A DNA stretch of 64,000 bases. It comes from Neolentinus lepideus HHB14362 ss-1. Taxonomy: Eukaryota; Basidiomycota; Agaricomycetes; Gloeophyllales; Gloeophyllaceae. The notes beneath the pieces are model-generated. The model was given only the letters and a program-made list of their open reading frames with translations. It was not told the origin of the DNA and searched no databases. The first letter of the stretch is position 1. Every line of letters begins with the position of its first letter. Where the stretch lies: the NCBI GenBank assembly GCA_001632425.1, contig KV425562.1, positions 341,911 through 405,910 on the forward strand. The letters run 5' to 3'. Below, piece by piece: positions 39,116-51,200 of this stretch. A program made the translations under genes and the position numbers.

Positions 39116-40053
39116 TGACCGTTCGTTCTTGAAAAGCCATCAACCATCTCGTCGTCGCCGCTGCCTCGTGTCGTCTCTTTATTCTCGTCAGGATCAATCA
39201 CCAGGGTTTCAAGAAGTCATGCCTCTCAGTTTTTCTTAACTTCATTCATCATCCATGTGTTCATTATCATTCCATCCCAATCACTCTCCCCGCCAAGTTT
39301 CGTTCGTGGCATACTGCATCATTGGTCTCCCCATCGCATTTGTAACACTGTAATACCCTGCATGCATTCTCGTGTTCTCCATACACAATCATTGGTGTTT
39401 CGGTAGTGTCAGTTTCTATTGTGCGGACTGAAGTTGATAGCCGCCTGTTGTGTTTTGGCAATACATCAGTTCTGTCTCGTGCCCTGCGCACTTGTTGTTT
39501 TATTTGTTACTGAAACATGGTAATACATAGAACCAGAAACAGCCAATCTTCCAGGTATCATAGCCCTAAGACGAATACCCGTTATTGTGAGAAGAGTCCT
39601 AAGAGCGACACGATCGAATCGGCGTCGCAATTGATCTCGGTGGAATCCACTATTCGTATTACCACGGACAGGAGAGGAAAGACCCTCGGCCGCAAGTAAG
39701 CCATTTAGAGTTCCCAGCGTCCGCAAGAATCTGCTTCCAGATAGATGGGAGCCTCTCATCTAATGGTTATCAGGCAAATTATCCCCGCGGCGAAGTGTCC
39801 TCGGTGACCGAATGTCTTCGACTTCGAGCCACAGAGTTATTGACATATGATCACATGCATCCATGAGGTCCCGCGTTAAAACGTATATTGACGAGAATCA
39901 CAGCTCATCTGGTACCTTGTATGACGGACACGAACGGTGGAAGCGCCGGATTCATGACTTCCCCTTCTTCTTAGTCCCCACCTTTGCAGAGCTTTCCGCC
40001 CTACGGTCAAAGCCCAATATTAATACAAGGGTATATGGAAGCGAATGATAGCC
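39116..40053. other. Intergenic, convergent 3' flanks
   Basis: Between the CENP-B-type gene and the UPF0390 gene. The first part is T/C-rich and looks like 3' UTR. No coding frame supported. Confidence 0.5.
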
Positions 40054-40363
40054 TTACGGTTCCGGGGCGGCATTCTTCATGATGGTCAGTTTCCCCGAAG
40101 ACGCCGCAGCGACCATCTGTCGTTCAATGGAGTTACTGATCTTAGCACTCAATTTCTGTGGCACGGGGCGTTATTTCATTGCATGAATGTCCGTAGATAT
40201 CGCGGAACTATACCTTGTGCATGGCAGCCTGCTGTACAGCTGAGTTTTGCTTCGGTGCAACATATCTCTTCCCCTTCTTAGTGTTGGCTCCGGCTTTCGC
40301 AGAATGTCTAGCAGAAGCCCTTGAGGTCTTCAACGTCAGGCCTTTCGTTTTGCCTTGGACCAT
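40054..40363 (-). CDS. UPF0390-family small basic protein
   Basis: Two exons (40214-40363 and 40054-40155) encode 83 residues: MVQGKTKGLTLKTS, ANTKKGKRYVAPKQ, then LSAKISNSIERQMVAAASSG and KLTIMKNAAPEP. The VQGK start, the KKGKRYxxPK block and the SAKI-x-x-SIE region match UPF0390 (related to human C19orf53), small nucleolar/nuclear basic proteins of poorly known role, perhaps in ribosome biogenesis (family knowledge). The ATG at 40361-40363 is chosen because upstream codons in the same frame look non-conserved. It is divergent from NDUFA9 with only 179 bases between the start codons, so a shared promoter is likely. Confidence 0.88.
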
Positions 40364-40542
40364 TATATTTCGGCAAGGCCAGGTATAGCGGACAGCAACG
40401 AGGCTGGAGCAAAGCAAAGAAGATTCGAATTCGCAAGACCCGCAGTGCAGTTGCCGGATTGGTGCATTGCGTTGAGCGGGGGTTGCCGGAAGTCGTGTCC
40501 GGGCAGGTTGGTGCGCTTCGAGGTCGAGCTGCAGATAAATAG

Positions 40543-42070
40543 ATGCTCTCCTCTCGTTCTCATAGCGTGCGCGTGCAGCGCCTACTGACGCAGTGCTCAA
40601 GGGTGAATGCACTGTTTATTACAGTTAGACTGAGAACTAACACCCGCGCAGCGAGGTCTCAAGGACCTCGTCGTTCCACCGTCGTCGCACAAGCCGATCG
40701 TCTCGTACGGCCCTCCAGGACGCAGTGCGGTCAGTGGTCATGTCGCCACCGTGTTTGGATGTACTGGATTCTTGGGGAGGTATTTGGTAGCGAAGCTAGG
40801 TGAGAGATGATCGAGTTGAGAGGGAGTTGTAGGCGCTCAAAGCTCGTACAGCGAAGAACGGGACTCAGGTCATCGTTCCGTACCGGGATGCAGATGAGGC
40901 GAGACATCTCAAGCCAATGGGTGACTTAGGTCAGGTCGTACATATGGTGCGTGTGACGGCATGATAATAGCTTCGCACTCATCCGACCCTGCATTGCAGG
41001 AGTGGGACATCCGGAATGAGGACCAGATCGCTGAGTGTCTGAGACACTCTGATATTGTGTACAACTTGGTTGGAAGGGACTACGAGACTAAGTGCGCACA
41101 TCCTGTCTTGGTATCTCTCTTTATCCAACATACGATATCAGGAACTTTACATACAACGACGTCAACGCAGCAGGTGCCGGCCGCATCGCTAAAGTCGCAG
41201 CGCAATGGAACGTTCCGCGCTTGGTCCACGTATCCCACCTCAACACGTCTCATCAATCGACCTCAAAATTCTATCGGACGAAGGCGGAGGGTGAAGATCT
41301 GGTCAAGGAGGCATTCCCTAATGCGACCATTGTTCGGCCATCCATAATGTTCGGCTACGAGGACAAGCTGCTGAACAATATTGCAAGTGAGTAAGCACAT
41401 TGTACCCGAACGCCTCGGACTCTGACATGAGCATAGTCTGGTCCATCTGGTGGAAGCTGAACCACGGTCAAACAAAAATTAGACCCGTCCATGTAAGCTG
41501 CTCATACCGAATTGTTCCTGTCCATCTTATCGATTCTTCGATAGGTGTTGGATGTTGCTCAAGCTCTCGCCAACCTCGAGGGCGTGCCCGCGCTGCCCAA
41601 GACGCTCCATCTGCCTGGACCATCTGCCCTGACCTTCAACTATCTCATTGACCTTGTCTCTGCCGTAACCTATAATGATATCGGGAAGGGACCTGCCATT
41701 CCAAAGCGAATTGCGTTGGCGCTGGCTGCGGCAGGCCAGAAGCTCTACTGGCCTACTCTGTCCCCTGACGAGGTCGAACGGAGATACATGGACGATAAAG
41801 ATGTTCCGGGTGACTGGGAGGAGGTTGGCGTTGTGCCGGATGAAATCGAGAACCACGCTCTTACCTACCTGAGACGGTATCGGTCCGCGTAAGTGGTTCC
41901 GTACAGTTTGTGGCGAGGGGTCCGGCTAACGTACGCTTTGTATAACAGAGACAACTTCGTCCGGCCTCTTGTGCTTCCAAGCAGAGACTCGTCAGAGGTA
42001 ATTAATGGCGCTCATGCTATAAGTGTTACTCGGCTGACCTGTTCTTGCACAGTACCAGGTCGCTCAGTAA
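40543..42070 (+). CDS. NDUFA9: NADH dehydrogenase (complex I) 40-kDa accessory subunit
   Basis: NDUFA9/NUEM is an atypical short-chain dehydrogenase fold that binds NADPH in the peripheral arm of mitochondrial complex I. Exon 1 (40543-40602) gives a mitochondrial presequence, [20 protein letters not shown]. Exon 2 (40652-40799) carries [17 protein letters not shown] and the nucleotide-binding loop [18 protein letters not shown]. Later exons contain [74 protein letters not shown] and [20 protein letters not shown]. The last short exons give [15 protein letters not shown] and YQVAQ with TAA at 42068-42070. The motif set is complete and the length, near 390 residues, is normal. Confidence 0.95.
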
Positions 42071-42757
42071 GCTAGGTAATAAGACTACTCGATAGATCGT
42101 CCAGAACATAATCCTGATCCGTATTGCCATCGGAGTAGACGCTCAAGAAGAGGCCCCTAAGCCTGCGGAACCATCGTGACATTCATTTCGACCTTGAGCC
42201 ACCTCGGCAGTTTTACGGCGACTGCCCGTGCATCCTTCTAATTCGCTTTCTGTCGCGGAAGACATTCATTTCGCCTGCACCACATCCTGAGCATATTTGT
42301 GAGGCACCAGTTTGCAAATAACATGGGAACGCGGTAGTTATGCGGTAAGGAGAGTCGTCATGAGTCTATGGTTCAAGCAGGCCATCACCCAGGGTGGCTA
42401 TTTGAATCCTTTCGGAGGATCGAAAATAACGACTCACCATTTCCGTATCATGAGACTTGGTCAATGGGATCCAATAGATGAACGCGAGCCATAGCTATTG
42501 ACGTGAGGCACTTGCTATAACTATGCGCGGGCCGAACAGCTATTCTCAGGATAGAACGCGCATGAGCCTAGCATTGCCCTAGAACGAATGAGAACGAGAG
42601 AACTGGCAATGTGCACTGCCAATACGGTGTGCCTTGATTTGCCCGTTGACATAGACCGCCTCTCGGAGCCGACGATAGATAAAACGAAAGCTGGGATTAC
42701 GTGCACGCAGAACATAGAAACCTATCATATACATCGACCAATCATCGCTGACGTTCA
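42071..42757. other. Intergenic, convergent 3' flanks
   Basis: Between NDUFA9 and TOM22 ends. No gene or repeat recognised. Confidence 0.5.
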
Positions 42758-43299
42758 TTAGAATCCGGGAGGTACGAGAGGTTTCGGCTGGGTCCTATCT
42801 GGACTTGACCCAGGAGCGCCAGGGTAACCGGGAATCATCTGGTGACAAGGTGTTAGCATCACGGCGAGACATACGTCCGTCCAGTGACTGAATGGCACGC
42901 CGAGCTATTACGCACCTGCTGCGCACCCTGCTGCTGCGCAAGCATGGCCTTTTCCTCTGCAACAATTTTCGCCTCGTCCTCTAGTGTCATGGCAAGAGGA
43001 AGGCCGATGAGTAGTGCTGATGTGGTCACGATCCACACGAGATTGCCCGCAAGTTTTCCTCCTCTCACGAGGAAAGAGGCGGCTTTCGAGACCTTGGTCG
43101 AAATGGAGTGGCGGGTTGCAGGTGGGATGATATCGACGAGCGCACTGACACGCTCGAACAGGGTCTCGTCATCGTGTAACTCGGACGAGACAGACGAGAG
43201 GGACGCAGAGGACGACGTGCGCGATGAGGAGGGCGACGAGTACGGCGACGAGCCAGTGGAGTGGTGGTCCTTGTCCTCGACAATCTCGACTTTGACCAT
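42758..43299 (-). CDS. TOM22: Mitochondrial import receptor subunit TOM22
   Basis: Two exons (42916-43299 and 42758-42838) encode 154 residues. An acidic, Ser-rich cytosolic receptor part (SSELHDDETLFERVSALVD) is followed by IIPPATRHSISTKVSKAASF and then one transmembrane helix, AGNLVWIVTTSALLIGLPLA. A short intermembrane-space tail contains LEDEAKIVAEEKAMLAQQQ and ends PLVPPGF. This is the single-span layout of Tom22, the central receptor of the TOM complex that hands preproteins to Tom40 (family knowledge). Start ATG at 43297-43299. The gene is divergent from the Zn2Cys6 regulator at 43559, with 259 bases between. Confidence 0.93.
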
Positions 43300-43558
43300 G
43301 GCTGCTGGATGTTGTCGTCGACGGAGAGCAAAACTTTGGTTTCGTTTGGCAGGAATGTGGCGCTGCTATATTTACCTGTATTGACGTGTATAGAGACCGT
43401 GTCTATTCATAGTCGTGCCCTCGGTACCGGGCCAAGTTATGCGACCGCTATTACCGCACCGCAACTTCAGCTTAAAAAGGCTATCACTGCACCCACCAGG
43501 TCTCCTTACTGGTCTGCATCCTTTATATTCCCCATTTTCTTGATTGTTTCCCGCGACA

Positions 43559-46500
43559 ATGCAGAACGAGCCCTCGAAGGAAGAGACAGCAAGCTCCAGT
43601 TCAATCAATCAGCCAGGTAAGTTAGCATATGGCCGGGGGATCCTCCGCACATGATAGTCTATCGCGACTCGGGACGGGTGACTCACCTTTCGAATGCACA
43701 GGCATTTCTCTACCAAGTCAAAGTATGCAGAATCAAATTCACGAGCTCGCAAAAACGTTGCCACCTCCTCGGAAACAGAATACAGCGTGCGATGCTTGCA
43801 GGTGCGCAGTCCGAACAATTCTGTCAGTTCTAATGATACGACGCGGCCAACTATCCAAGGGCAAGGAAGGTGAAATGCAATCGACTTCCTGGGCAGGACA
43901 AAGTACGTGGCACGTAACCCTATTGCCCCGGTTCTTTTACGAGCTCGAATTTGTCACCAGTGCCAGGTATGGCCTAATCCATGTCCGTCGGCGGTTTCGT
44001 GATCTAACCCCGTGCCAGCATTGTATATCGAAGAACTACCCCTGCACGTATGTTACGCATTCCTCCTAGTGGTTACGCTCGATGGTGCTCCAACTGGCAA
44101 CGTGCTGATGGTGCATTATCCCTTCAGACACTTTTCGCAGCAAGCAACCAGCGAGAAAAAGCGATCGGCCGCTGGTCAGCGACGCCCCAGAGTTATCAGC
44201 ACATCGCACTCAGGGTGAGTCGGCGGCTTTACTCTTCCTTCAATCTATTATTGTTTCATCTCTACCGCGACCATCTTCGGAGCAACGTTAGGTCAATCCA
44301 GAACGCTGACAAACCATACCTTATCTTTACAGCTCTCCCCCGGCTCGAGGAAGTTCCAAACCGTACGCCACATCAACCTGTGCCTCCGCATCATTATTTT
44401 CACTCGCTAATCTTGATATTGATCGCACGCATATACAGCGGCTCGCCGTCGAACCTCCCAACGCCCTCGCCCTTCCAGGCGTTTAACGCGGTCGTGTCAC
44501 TGCACACACCGACGCGTCAGTTACTTGCCTACTTGTTCTCGCCGCCACTCGAAAATGCCACGTGCGTTGCTTTAATATATCAGTTAGGGGATTGTTGAGC
44601 ATGTGGTCGCCTGTTTATTGTTTACGCAGGGATCCAAGCAGTCAGTTTAGAAATATGGCTCCTTCCTATACTGACTGGGGTGAACTGGCACCTAATTTGG
44701 AGGATGAGGCCTTCCGACTCGAGTATGTAACGCTTAGTCCCTCTTGCAGTATCACAGCTTCCCGGTCGGGCCTGAACATCCTGTTGTGATGTTCAGACAC
44801 TCGTCTCGATTATGCTCGTGCTGACACTATGCGCATAAATCTAGGTTCGCATTCGACCTTGTCGAAGTCTTCTTCCAAATAGTGCATACCCGTATTCCTC
44901 TCCTCAACCCCACGCAGTTCCGCACACGGTTTAAACAATCGCTCACAATTACGCAATCATCACCTGTTTTTCATGAAAAGCCTATACACCCGGCGCTCGT
45001 CGCGACGGTCATTGCTTGGGGTGCCAAGTTTTCGGAGCACCCGCTATTGGTTGCTGACCGGCGGCGCAATTCCAATGGTCAGAGTTATCTGGCGCAGGCC
45101 CTGATCAATCGAGCGAGGGAGCTGGCAGAGTCAATGAAGGTTTACCGAGTGGCCAGCGGAGATCATGTGGTGATTTCATTGTTGATCGAGCCTTTGCAAG
45201 CGCAAAGTCCCGACGATGCGAGTGGTGAGTATGCGACAAATCCTATGAATTCTACCAACTTATTCAACATGCGTAGGCTTCCACAGATTTTGGTTAATAT
45301 CTGCAATACGACTGCTGTTGGATCTGCAGGTCGGTCACCGCCTTATTTACATGACATAGTGCCTAAATCTTGTCACAGATCAACCACAAATCCGTGATGT
45401 CAAATATAGAAGATCCAGAGGCGCGGGGCACAATGATATTTGCTTGGTGGATGGCGTTGTTAGCGGATGCATTTGGATCGGCCTATTATCGACGAAAACC
45501 CATGCTGTTGGTCGGTTTGCTTCCTATACATCGTGAACTTGCTGAGCTTCGTGATCCAGTGATGATGATGACTACGACATTGATTTTTACACAGCGGAAC
45601 CTATACCCACTGGCCCCTCGGATAGCACGGCACCGTCTCCTCGAGAGCAGTACGAAGTGAGCTTATCCTTGTATCTCATCGTTAGATTTTGGTTCGTGCT
45701 AACGGGCCTGTGCATCTGGGCATGTTTTAGTTTCTTGTAAGAATATATCCATGTCATGCCGTCTACCCCTCCCATGACAATTTTCTGCAGGGATACTACC
45801 GTGCCTCGCATGCCCTTGCCCGTATCTCTCGGCAAATGTCTCGACAACTATGGAGGCCCACCACAGAATCGGACGGTATACCTTTCGAGACGCTATGCAA
45901 CTTTGTCCAGCTTCTTAGTGAATGGCGGGATCAGTATCTTACCAAAGTTGGTGTCCCAAGTAATTTCCAGGCTGCATGGGACTTCGTGTCCGCAGTGTCT
46001 GCATGTAAGCGCCTCTTTCGCGTCTCCTTTCATTTCATAACTGACACCGGGTGTGCTTCGACAACGTAGGCGGGAGCGATGCGACATACCATGTTATGTG
46101 GATCATCCTATTCAACGCTACGGACGATTTTGGTATTCGAGAAGTCAACGAATTGGCGCGGCTGGGTAATCCCACTGGTATCCTCCCGAACCACCTCCAG
46201 ATCGAAGTCATAAAGCGCAAGGTCATGGAAGAAGCTCTGCACGGATCTCTACGAATATCAGGTCTGGTACGTAACGTCAGGTACAGGTACCAGACCTACT
46301 GAATCGATCATGTGTCTGTGCAGGCAGGAGTTCTTACGTCCAACGGCTATCTGGTACGTGAAGTCGCGTTGTATCAGTGCCTGGCGATCAGGGCTGACGA
46401 TGACGCCACATCGACAGCGATTGGACCCTGCGGTTATGCACGTTAGTTGTATCCAAGCTGGGACGCTTCTCGCCCGACTGGGTCGCCCGGAGGTGCAGAA

Positions 46501-46770
46501 CTGCATCGCTGGCTTGGAGCAGTACAGCGCGGCGTATGCTGAGGCAGCAGATCATGCTGCTGAGATGAAGCGTCACTACGCTGCTGCTCGGACGGGTGAC
46601 GTTGACTTTGGACACATGTCCACAGTCGTACCGAGGCTTCTTGGTTTGGAAACCCAGGCGATGAATGTGGATCAGTCGCAGTATGCCAGTAACGGAACTC
46701 CCTCCATGCAATGTGCGTATATTATCATTGAGGCTCCAGCCGCTATGCTAATCCACGGATAGACCGGTAA
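43559..46770 (+). CDS. Zn2Cys6 transcription factor with fungal-specific regulatory domain
   Basis: Nuclear regulator with an N-terminal binuclear zinc cluster. Exons 43559-43616, 43702-43801, 43860-43902, a 6-base microexon 43961-43966 and an exon starting at 44019 join to give NTACDACRARKVKCNRLPGQ, DKCQHCISKNYPCT, that is C-x2-C-x6-C-x8-C-x2-C-x6-C. All six zinc ligands are present only if the microexon is used. The fungal-specific middle homology domain follows: FDLVEVFFQIVHTRIPLLNP, HPALVATVIAWGAKFSEHP, then EARGTMIFAWWMALLADAFG and DFYTAEPIP. Later exons carry YRASHALARISRQMSRQLW and FVQLLSEWRDQYL. The 3' end is either TAA at 46768-46770 after a last intron or TAG at 46762. Target genes are unknown; similarity to sugar/xylan-type regulators is only an impression. 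Confidence 0.9.
43961..43966 (+). other. 6-base microexon encoding Cys-Gln of the zinc cluster
   Basis: TGCCAG sits between AG (43959-43960) and GT (43967-43968). The flanking introns are 58 bases (43903-43960) and 52 bases (43967-44018), both phase 0. It supplies the fourth zinc-binding Cys; skipping it keeps frame but removes that Cys. Confidence 0.75.
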
Positions 46771-47069
46771 TCTTTAATTAAGCGTTATGATCTCATTGTT
46801 CTCCCTGCTGCCTGGGACTCGTTATTGTTTGCTAGTGTTGTAGAACCATTTTGTATGCGTGGTCGAACAATATGATCCGTCTAATATGATCACTGACATG
46901 CTTCCGAGAACTCTGCATGCGTTTCTGTAACACATTTGATTGTAATCGTGGCGGTGTAACCGTCGAGGATCATTATCACATTTCACGCGTTTGAATAGAA
47001 TGACTCTGCCCAATGCAGGTTTCCCTGCAAGTGATATTGGACAAACAGACGCCTTGATAAAACAAACGA

Positions 47070-49326
47070 CTACAACCGCACACTCTTGACAACTTTAGAG
47101 ATACCCGTCTTCTCACCCTCATACCTGCTTACGTCCCCAGCACCTGCCTTGAACACGGCCTTCTGCGACGCGACCTTCTTCTTCGCCTGCTCGAACTTCT
47201 GCCGTTTCTTGACACGCGGGTTGCGCACGGATTTCGAGCGGTGAGGAGTGAGACCCTTGTTCTTCAGAATAGCGCGGGTGAGCGCGCGCGGCCCTTCGGT
47301 TGTGTTGTTGTCGTAGTCAGGTCTGGTAGGAAGGAAAATAAGTCAGCACTGAGTTTTGGGAGGGTAGTAAGAATATACCTCGAAGCAGCTTTCATAGCCT
47401 CATACTCCTTCCTCTTCTGCTCCTTCCTCTCGTTCTTCTTTTTCTTAACCAATGAATAATATCCATCTTCTCCCTCCTCATTCTCGTCTTCATCCTCCCT
47501 TTCCTCCTTGCGCTTCCTCACCTCAGGCTCCGTCTCATCCAGATCATCTCCACCCACCATCCCCCTCCTCCTTGCCTCCTCCAGCTTCTTCTTCTCGCTC
47601 TCCCTCTTCCGCTCTCTATACGGCACGTCGTCGTCACCACCCCACTGCGCCCTCGCCCGCTCTCTCCTCGCCGCCGACGAGTCTATCTTCGCGGTGTAGA
47701 ACTGCAGCGAGCGCTTGCGCGCGGACTTGTCAAGCGCGTCGGCGTGCAGGAGGGCGGTGGGGTCGCCGTATATGTCATCGTCGATTCGGGACTTGGAGGT
47801 GGATGAGGGGTGAGAGGAGAAGGCAGAGGAGGAGGGCTCGGCGAGGTCGAAGGCCGGCTGCGCGGAGGCCTTGGTCTTGCGCTTCTTCTTGGGCCGTTCC
47901 CCGGCGTCCGCTTCTCCATCCGTGGTTGCTTCTTTCCGCACTCCGGTTTTGGCTGCTTCCAGCTGAGCCATGAACACGTCGAACTCTGCGGGGGTCATCA
48001 GCACGTCCGGGCCCTTCTTGTCGCTTTCCCACAACCCATTCGCGTCTCCCATCATATCGATATCCTCATCGGACTCGTCATCGTCCAGATCGTCTGAGTC
48101 TAGATCCGAGCCGCCGATGGACGCGGCAAAGTCAAGGTCTTCAAGGGTGGAGAGGGATTGCTTTAGGAAGAGGAGACGCGCGAGGACAGGGTGTGAGCGG
48201 AGGGTTTCGGGTTTGGCGGCGTATTTGGGACTGGAGCGCAGATGGAAGTAGAAGGCGAGGGTGGTAGTGTAGGTGAGCAGGGCCTCTGTAGAGGGTACAG
48301 TGAGTATAGGAGGTTATAGGTAGGGTATGGAAGTACGTACGGTAATGTAGGTGAGCCATACCAAGAAGTACGTCGTCATTTGTGTCTGCTTCCAGTCTAT
48401 ATACACATGGCATGTTCAAAGAAATGAAGGGTGAAGAGAAGGATCAAGTCAAAGACGTACTGTGCGATTTTCGCCTTGGTCGACTTAAGATTTTCTACCA
48501 CATCCTCCAAGTCGCGCGCAAGCGCCAGAGTCTCCGGAGACGTCTTCTCGAGATGTTTGATCACGGCTTTCTTGTCTGTTGGTAATGCAGGAAGCATGGG
48601 TTCACTGGGGGCAGTCAAACTACATTCCCTGGATCAGATATACCATACGCAACAAACGACAGAAATACACGTACTCAAGCACATCCTCCTCTGCAAGAGC
48701 AACCTCTACAGCATCTGCCAAGCCAAAATCATCGTCCCCAAGGGCATCCCTCGCCTTGGCCTGCAGTCGTGCCGCCTCGCGCTCCTCCATCTCGTTCGCC
48801 TCGTCATCCTCCGACTCGAGCTGTGCCGCGTTGGAGGAGTAGTAGGCGGACTTCTTGGTGCCCCAGGACTCTTCTGGTTCAGACTCGTCTTCAGATTCGG
48901 AGGAGGATGAGGCAGTGAGCTTGTGCTTCTCTTTCTTGGAGGCCTTGGATTTGGATTTCTTGCTGGAAAATTTGGCCGGTTGTTCCTCCTTGTCCTCCTC
49001 ATAGTTCCCTTCCTCCTCCTCTTCGTCCTCGGAGTCTGTTTCTGGGATACCCTTCAGCGAGAACACCTCTTCCTCCTCGCCGTAGTCGTCATCCGCGTCC
49101 TCCTGGCCTTCGAGTAATATCTTATCTCTCGAAGCATGAACTGAGTCCGGAAACACGTCAAGACTATTTACAGCCGGTTAACATGGACCAATACACTCAC
49201 ATTCGTCCTCCTCGTCCATCGGTATATCCTCTACAGTGTTCCATTTGTTGATCTTGCTCTCCTTGCGGTTGAGGCCGCGCGGTTTGCTGTTGGCCTTGAT
49301 GACCTTGGTGGAGCGTCGGCGAACCA
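47070..49326 (-). CDS. UTP3: SSU processome protein SAS10/UTP3
   Basis: Nucleolar component of the small-subunit processome needed for 18S rRNA maturation. It is read from ATG at 49324-49326 (MVRRRSTKVIKANSKPRG) to TAG at 47070-47072 through several introns. The order is basic N-terminus, long acidic stretches (GIPETDSEDEEEEEG and more), the Sas10/Utp3/C1D helical region (KKAVIKHLEKTSPETLALAR, DLEDVVENLKSTKAK, then FHLRSSPKYAAKPETLRSHP and VLARLLFLKQSL), another acidic/basic linker, and the diagnostic C-terminal domain RAILKNKGLTPHRSKSVRN followed by PRVKKRQKFEQAKKKVASQK and EKTGISKVVKSVRL. Next upstream on the same strand is FCF2, another processome-linked gene. Confidence 0.94.
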
Positions 49327-49587
49327 TTTGACAGAGACTGAACGTTGAACGAGCTGTGTACAGGTCAAGTAGCTGGAATATTTTTGTGAAATATTTTGTA
49401 TCCAAATTTGGAGATTTGTGGGCCTAAATTTAGCAGCAAGAGACACGTGGCTTTCGATCACCATGCTTCACAACTCTCGCAGACTTTGAAAGATTTGGAG
49501 TAATGGGCAGAGAATTGACACCGTAAGTCACGGTGATAGTATCATTACGATGGCCAAGTATGCCGAGTAAATAGTCGAAGTCGATAA

Positions 49588-50636
49588 TCACCACTTCGCC
49601 TTTCGCCTCTCGTTCTTCTTACGCAGCGTATTCCTTCCTCTCGCCCCACGCACCGTCTGCAGCTCTCTGAACTTCTTCTTCGCATAAGACTTCGCCTCCG
49701 CGTCGTCCACCAACTCGTCTACGATCGTCCGCTTCCTCGCTGCCTTGGGCAGGTTATCTCGGCTCTGGGTGCCAAAGGGCGTCTTCGTAGGAAGGATGGT
49801 GCCAATCTGAATCCGCGTAAGAAATCAATTTAGAGAGTGGAAGGGAGTAGGAAGACGTACGGCGAACTGTTTGGGCAGCCCTTTGATGCCCTTGCCTTCT
49901 CCTTCTTCTTTACGATAGAACCGCTTGGGATCGAGTTGGTTGCGTAGCCTGAGGGCTTCAACTTCTCTGTACAGCCGCGGTAGCTCTTCTGGTGCGTGCG
50001 TGGGCAGGTCGAAATAGCCAGGTCCCTTCGCCTTCTTCTTGAGCTACACAGCGTACACCATCATTACCATACCGTCCCTCTGCAACAGAAAATTCGAAGA
50101 TAAACGCACCTCCTTCTGCTCCTTCTTCGTCAACACCTTCCCATCCCTCGCTAGCTCTGGTGGACGCGCAGGCTCGTCCGGCACTGCACGCGAAGACATC
50201 GCCTTCTCCGCCAGCTCGACATCCGGATCACACACCACCTTCGTGCCGTCAAAGTACGACTTCGGCAGCGTTCCTGGGTCTAGAGGGGGCAGCGGCGCGC
50301 TGATGATATGTCGACCAATTTACATTAGAGAAAGGATATGGAAGATACGCACAAGCCGTCATCGGGTAGGGTGATTACCTCCTCTTCTGTGGGATGGTTG
50401 GCTGAGAGAGAAGCGAGGTTGGCTTTTGAAGCAATGTTTTGTCGTGCTTTTTGAAGGAGGGATTCGAGATATTCGGGTGAGATGTCATCTAGGTCGCTGT
50501 CGGAATCGGATGTATTCGAGAAGGGTGAAGACGATGTGGAATCCGAGTCTGAGTCTGTCCCGGAGGCAGAGTCGTCGAAATGCTCTTCCGGCTCATCTTG
50601 CACAAGCGCCTTTCCCTTGCCTTTGTCGGTCAGCAT
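49588..50636 (-). CDS. FCF2: Pre-rRNA processing protein FCF2 (DNTTIP2-like)
   Basis: Nucleolar protein required for early 18S pre-rRNA cleavages. Start ATG at 50634-50636. The N-terminus has an acidic Ser/Asp-rich stretch (SGTDSDSDSTSSSPFSNTSD) and a helix ISPEYLESLLQKARQNIA. The conserved Fcf2 domain at the end shows KGPGYFDLPTHAPEELPRLY, REVEALRLRNQLDPKRFYRK, LPKQFA, IGTILPTKTPFGTQ, AARKRTIVDELVDDAEAKSY and AKKKFRELQTVRG, with a basic tail RKKNERRKAKW and TGA at 49588-49590. The PGYFDLP and LDPKRFY motifs are diagnostic (family knowledge). It lies 261 bases upstream of SAS10/UTP3 in the same orientation. An inverted-repeat element starts about 120 bases upstream of its ATG. Confidence 0.93.
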
Positions 50637-50892
50637 GCTGTTGGACTTTCAATAAGGAGTAATGGCTTTTGTGGATGCTGGGCGCTGAGAGAGAATAATA
50701 GAGACCTTGAGGCTTTCTGGTCTCGTGAAAGCAGGAAACTTGAAGACTTGGAGTGATCGGGAAGCCACTCGGCATTCTCCTTCAGGGGGCAGTGGGAAAA
50801 TGGCGAGGCACTGCGAGGCACGACTGGCGAGGCACTTGAGTCCATTTTTAAGTGAATGTATTATGTCAGTATTAAATCTTCCAATAACATAT

Positions 50893-51007
50893 NNNNNNNN
50901 NNNNNNNNNNNNNNNNNNNNNNNNNNNNNNNNNNNNNNNNNNNNNNNNNNNNNNNNNNNNNNNNNNNNNNNNNNNNNNNNNNNNNNNNNNNNNNNNNNNN
51001 NNNNNNN
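50893..51007. other. Assembly gap (115 N)
   Basis: Run of N within the GCGAGGCA element, probably where repeats stopped assembly. True size may differ. Confidence 0.98.
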
Positions 51008-51094
51008 GGAAGAATGAGTCCCCCAAGACCATATTGAGACTCAGGGACCAACTCCGCCGGACTTAGCGTTGTCGACGCTCTATTCGAGTCGACT

Positions 51095-51200
51095 CGAGTG
51101 GCGAGGCATTGCGAGGCAGTGGCGAGGCATTGCGAGGCAGTGGCGAGGCAGTGGCGAGGCATTCGAGAGGCACTTGCGAGGCAGTGGCGAGGCACTCAAG
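51095..51200. repeat. Short tandem GCGAGGCA array
   Basis: About nine GCGAGGCA (or GAGAGGCA) units in 100 bases, spaced 8-11 bases (TGGCGAGGCATTGCGAGGCAG pattern). It is part of the surrounding element; the inverse motif TGCCTCGC recurs at 51540-51595. Confidence 0.85.

Noticed and set aside
42884..43384. 166-codon plus-strand frame
   Set aside because: Antisense shadow of TOM22 exon 1.
47452..47973. 173-codon plus-strand frame rich in Pro/Ser/Arg
   Set aside because: Antisense shadow of the acidic/basic coding sequence of SAS10/UTP3.
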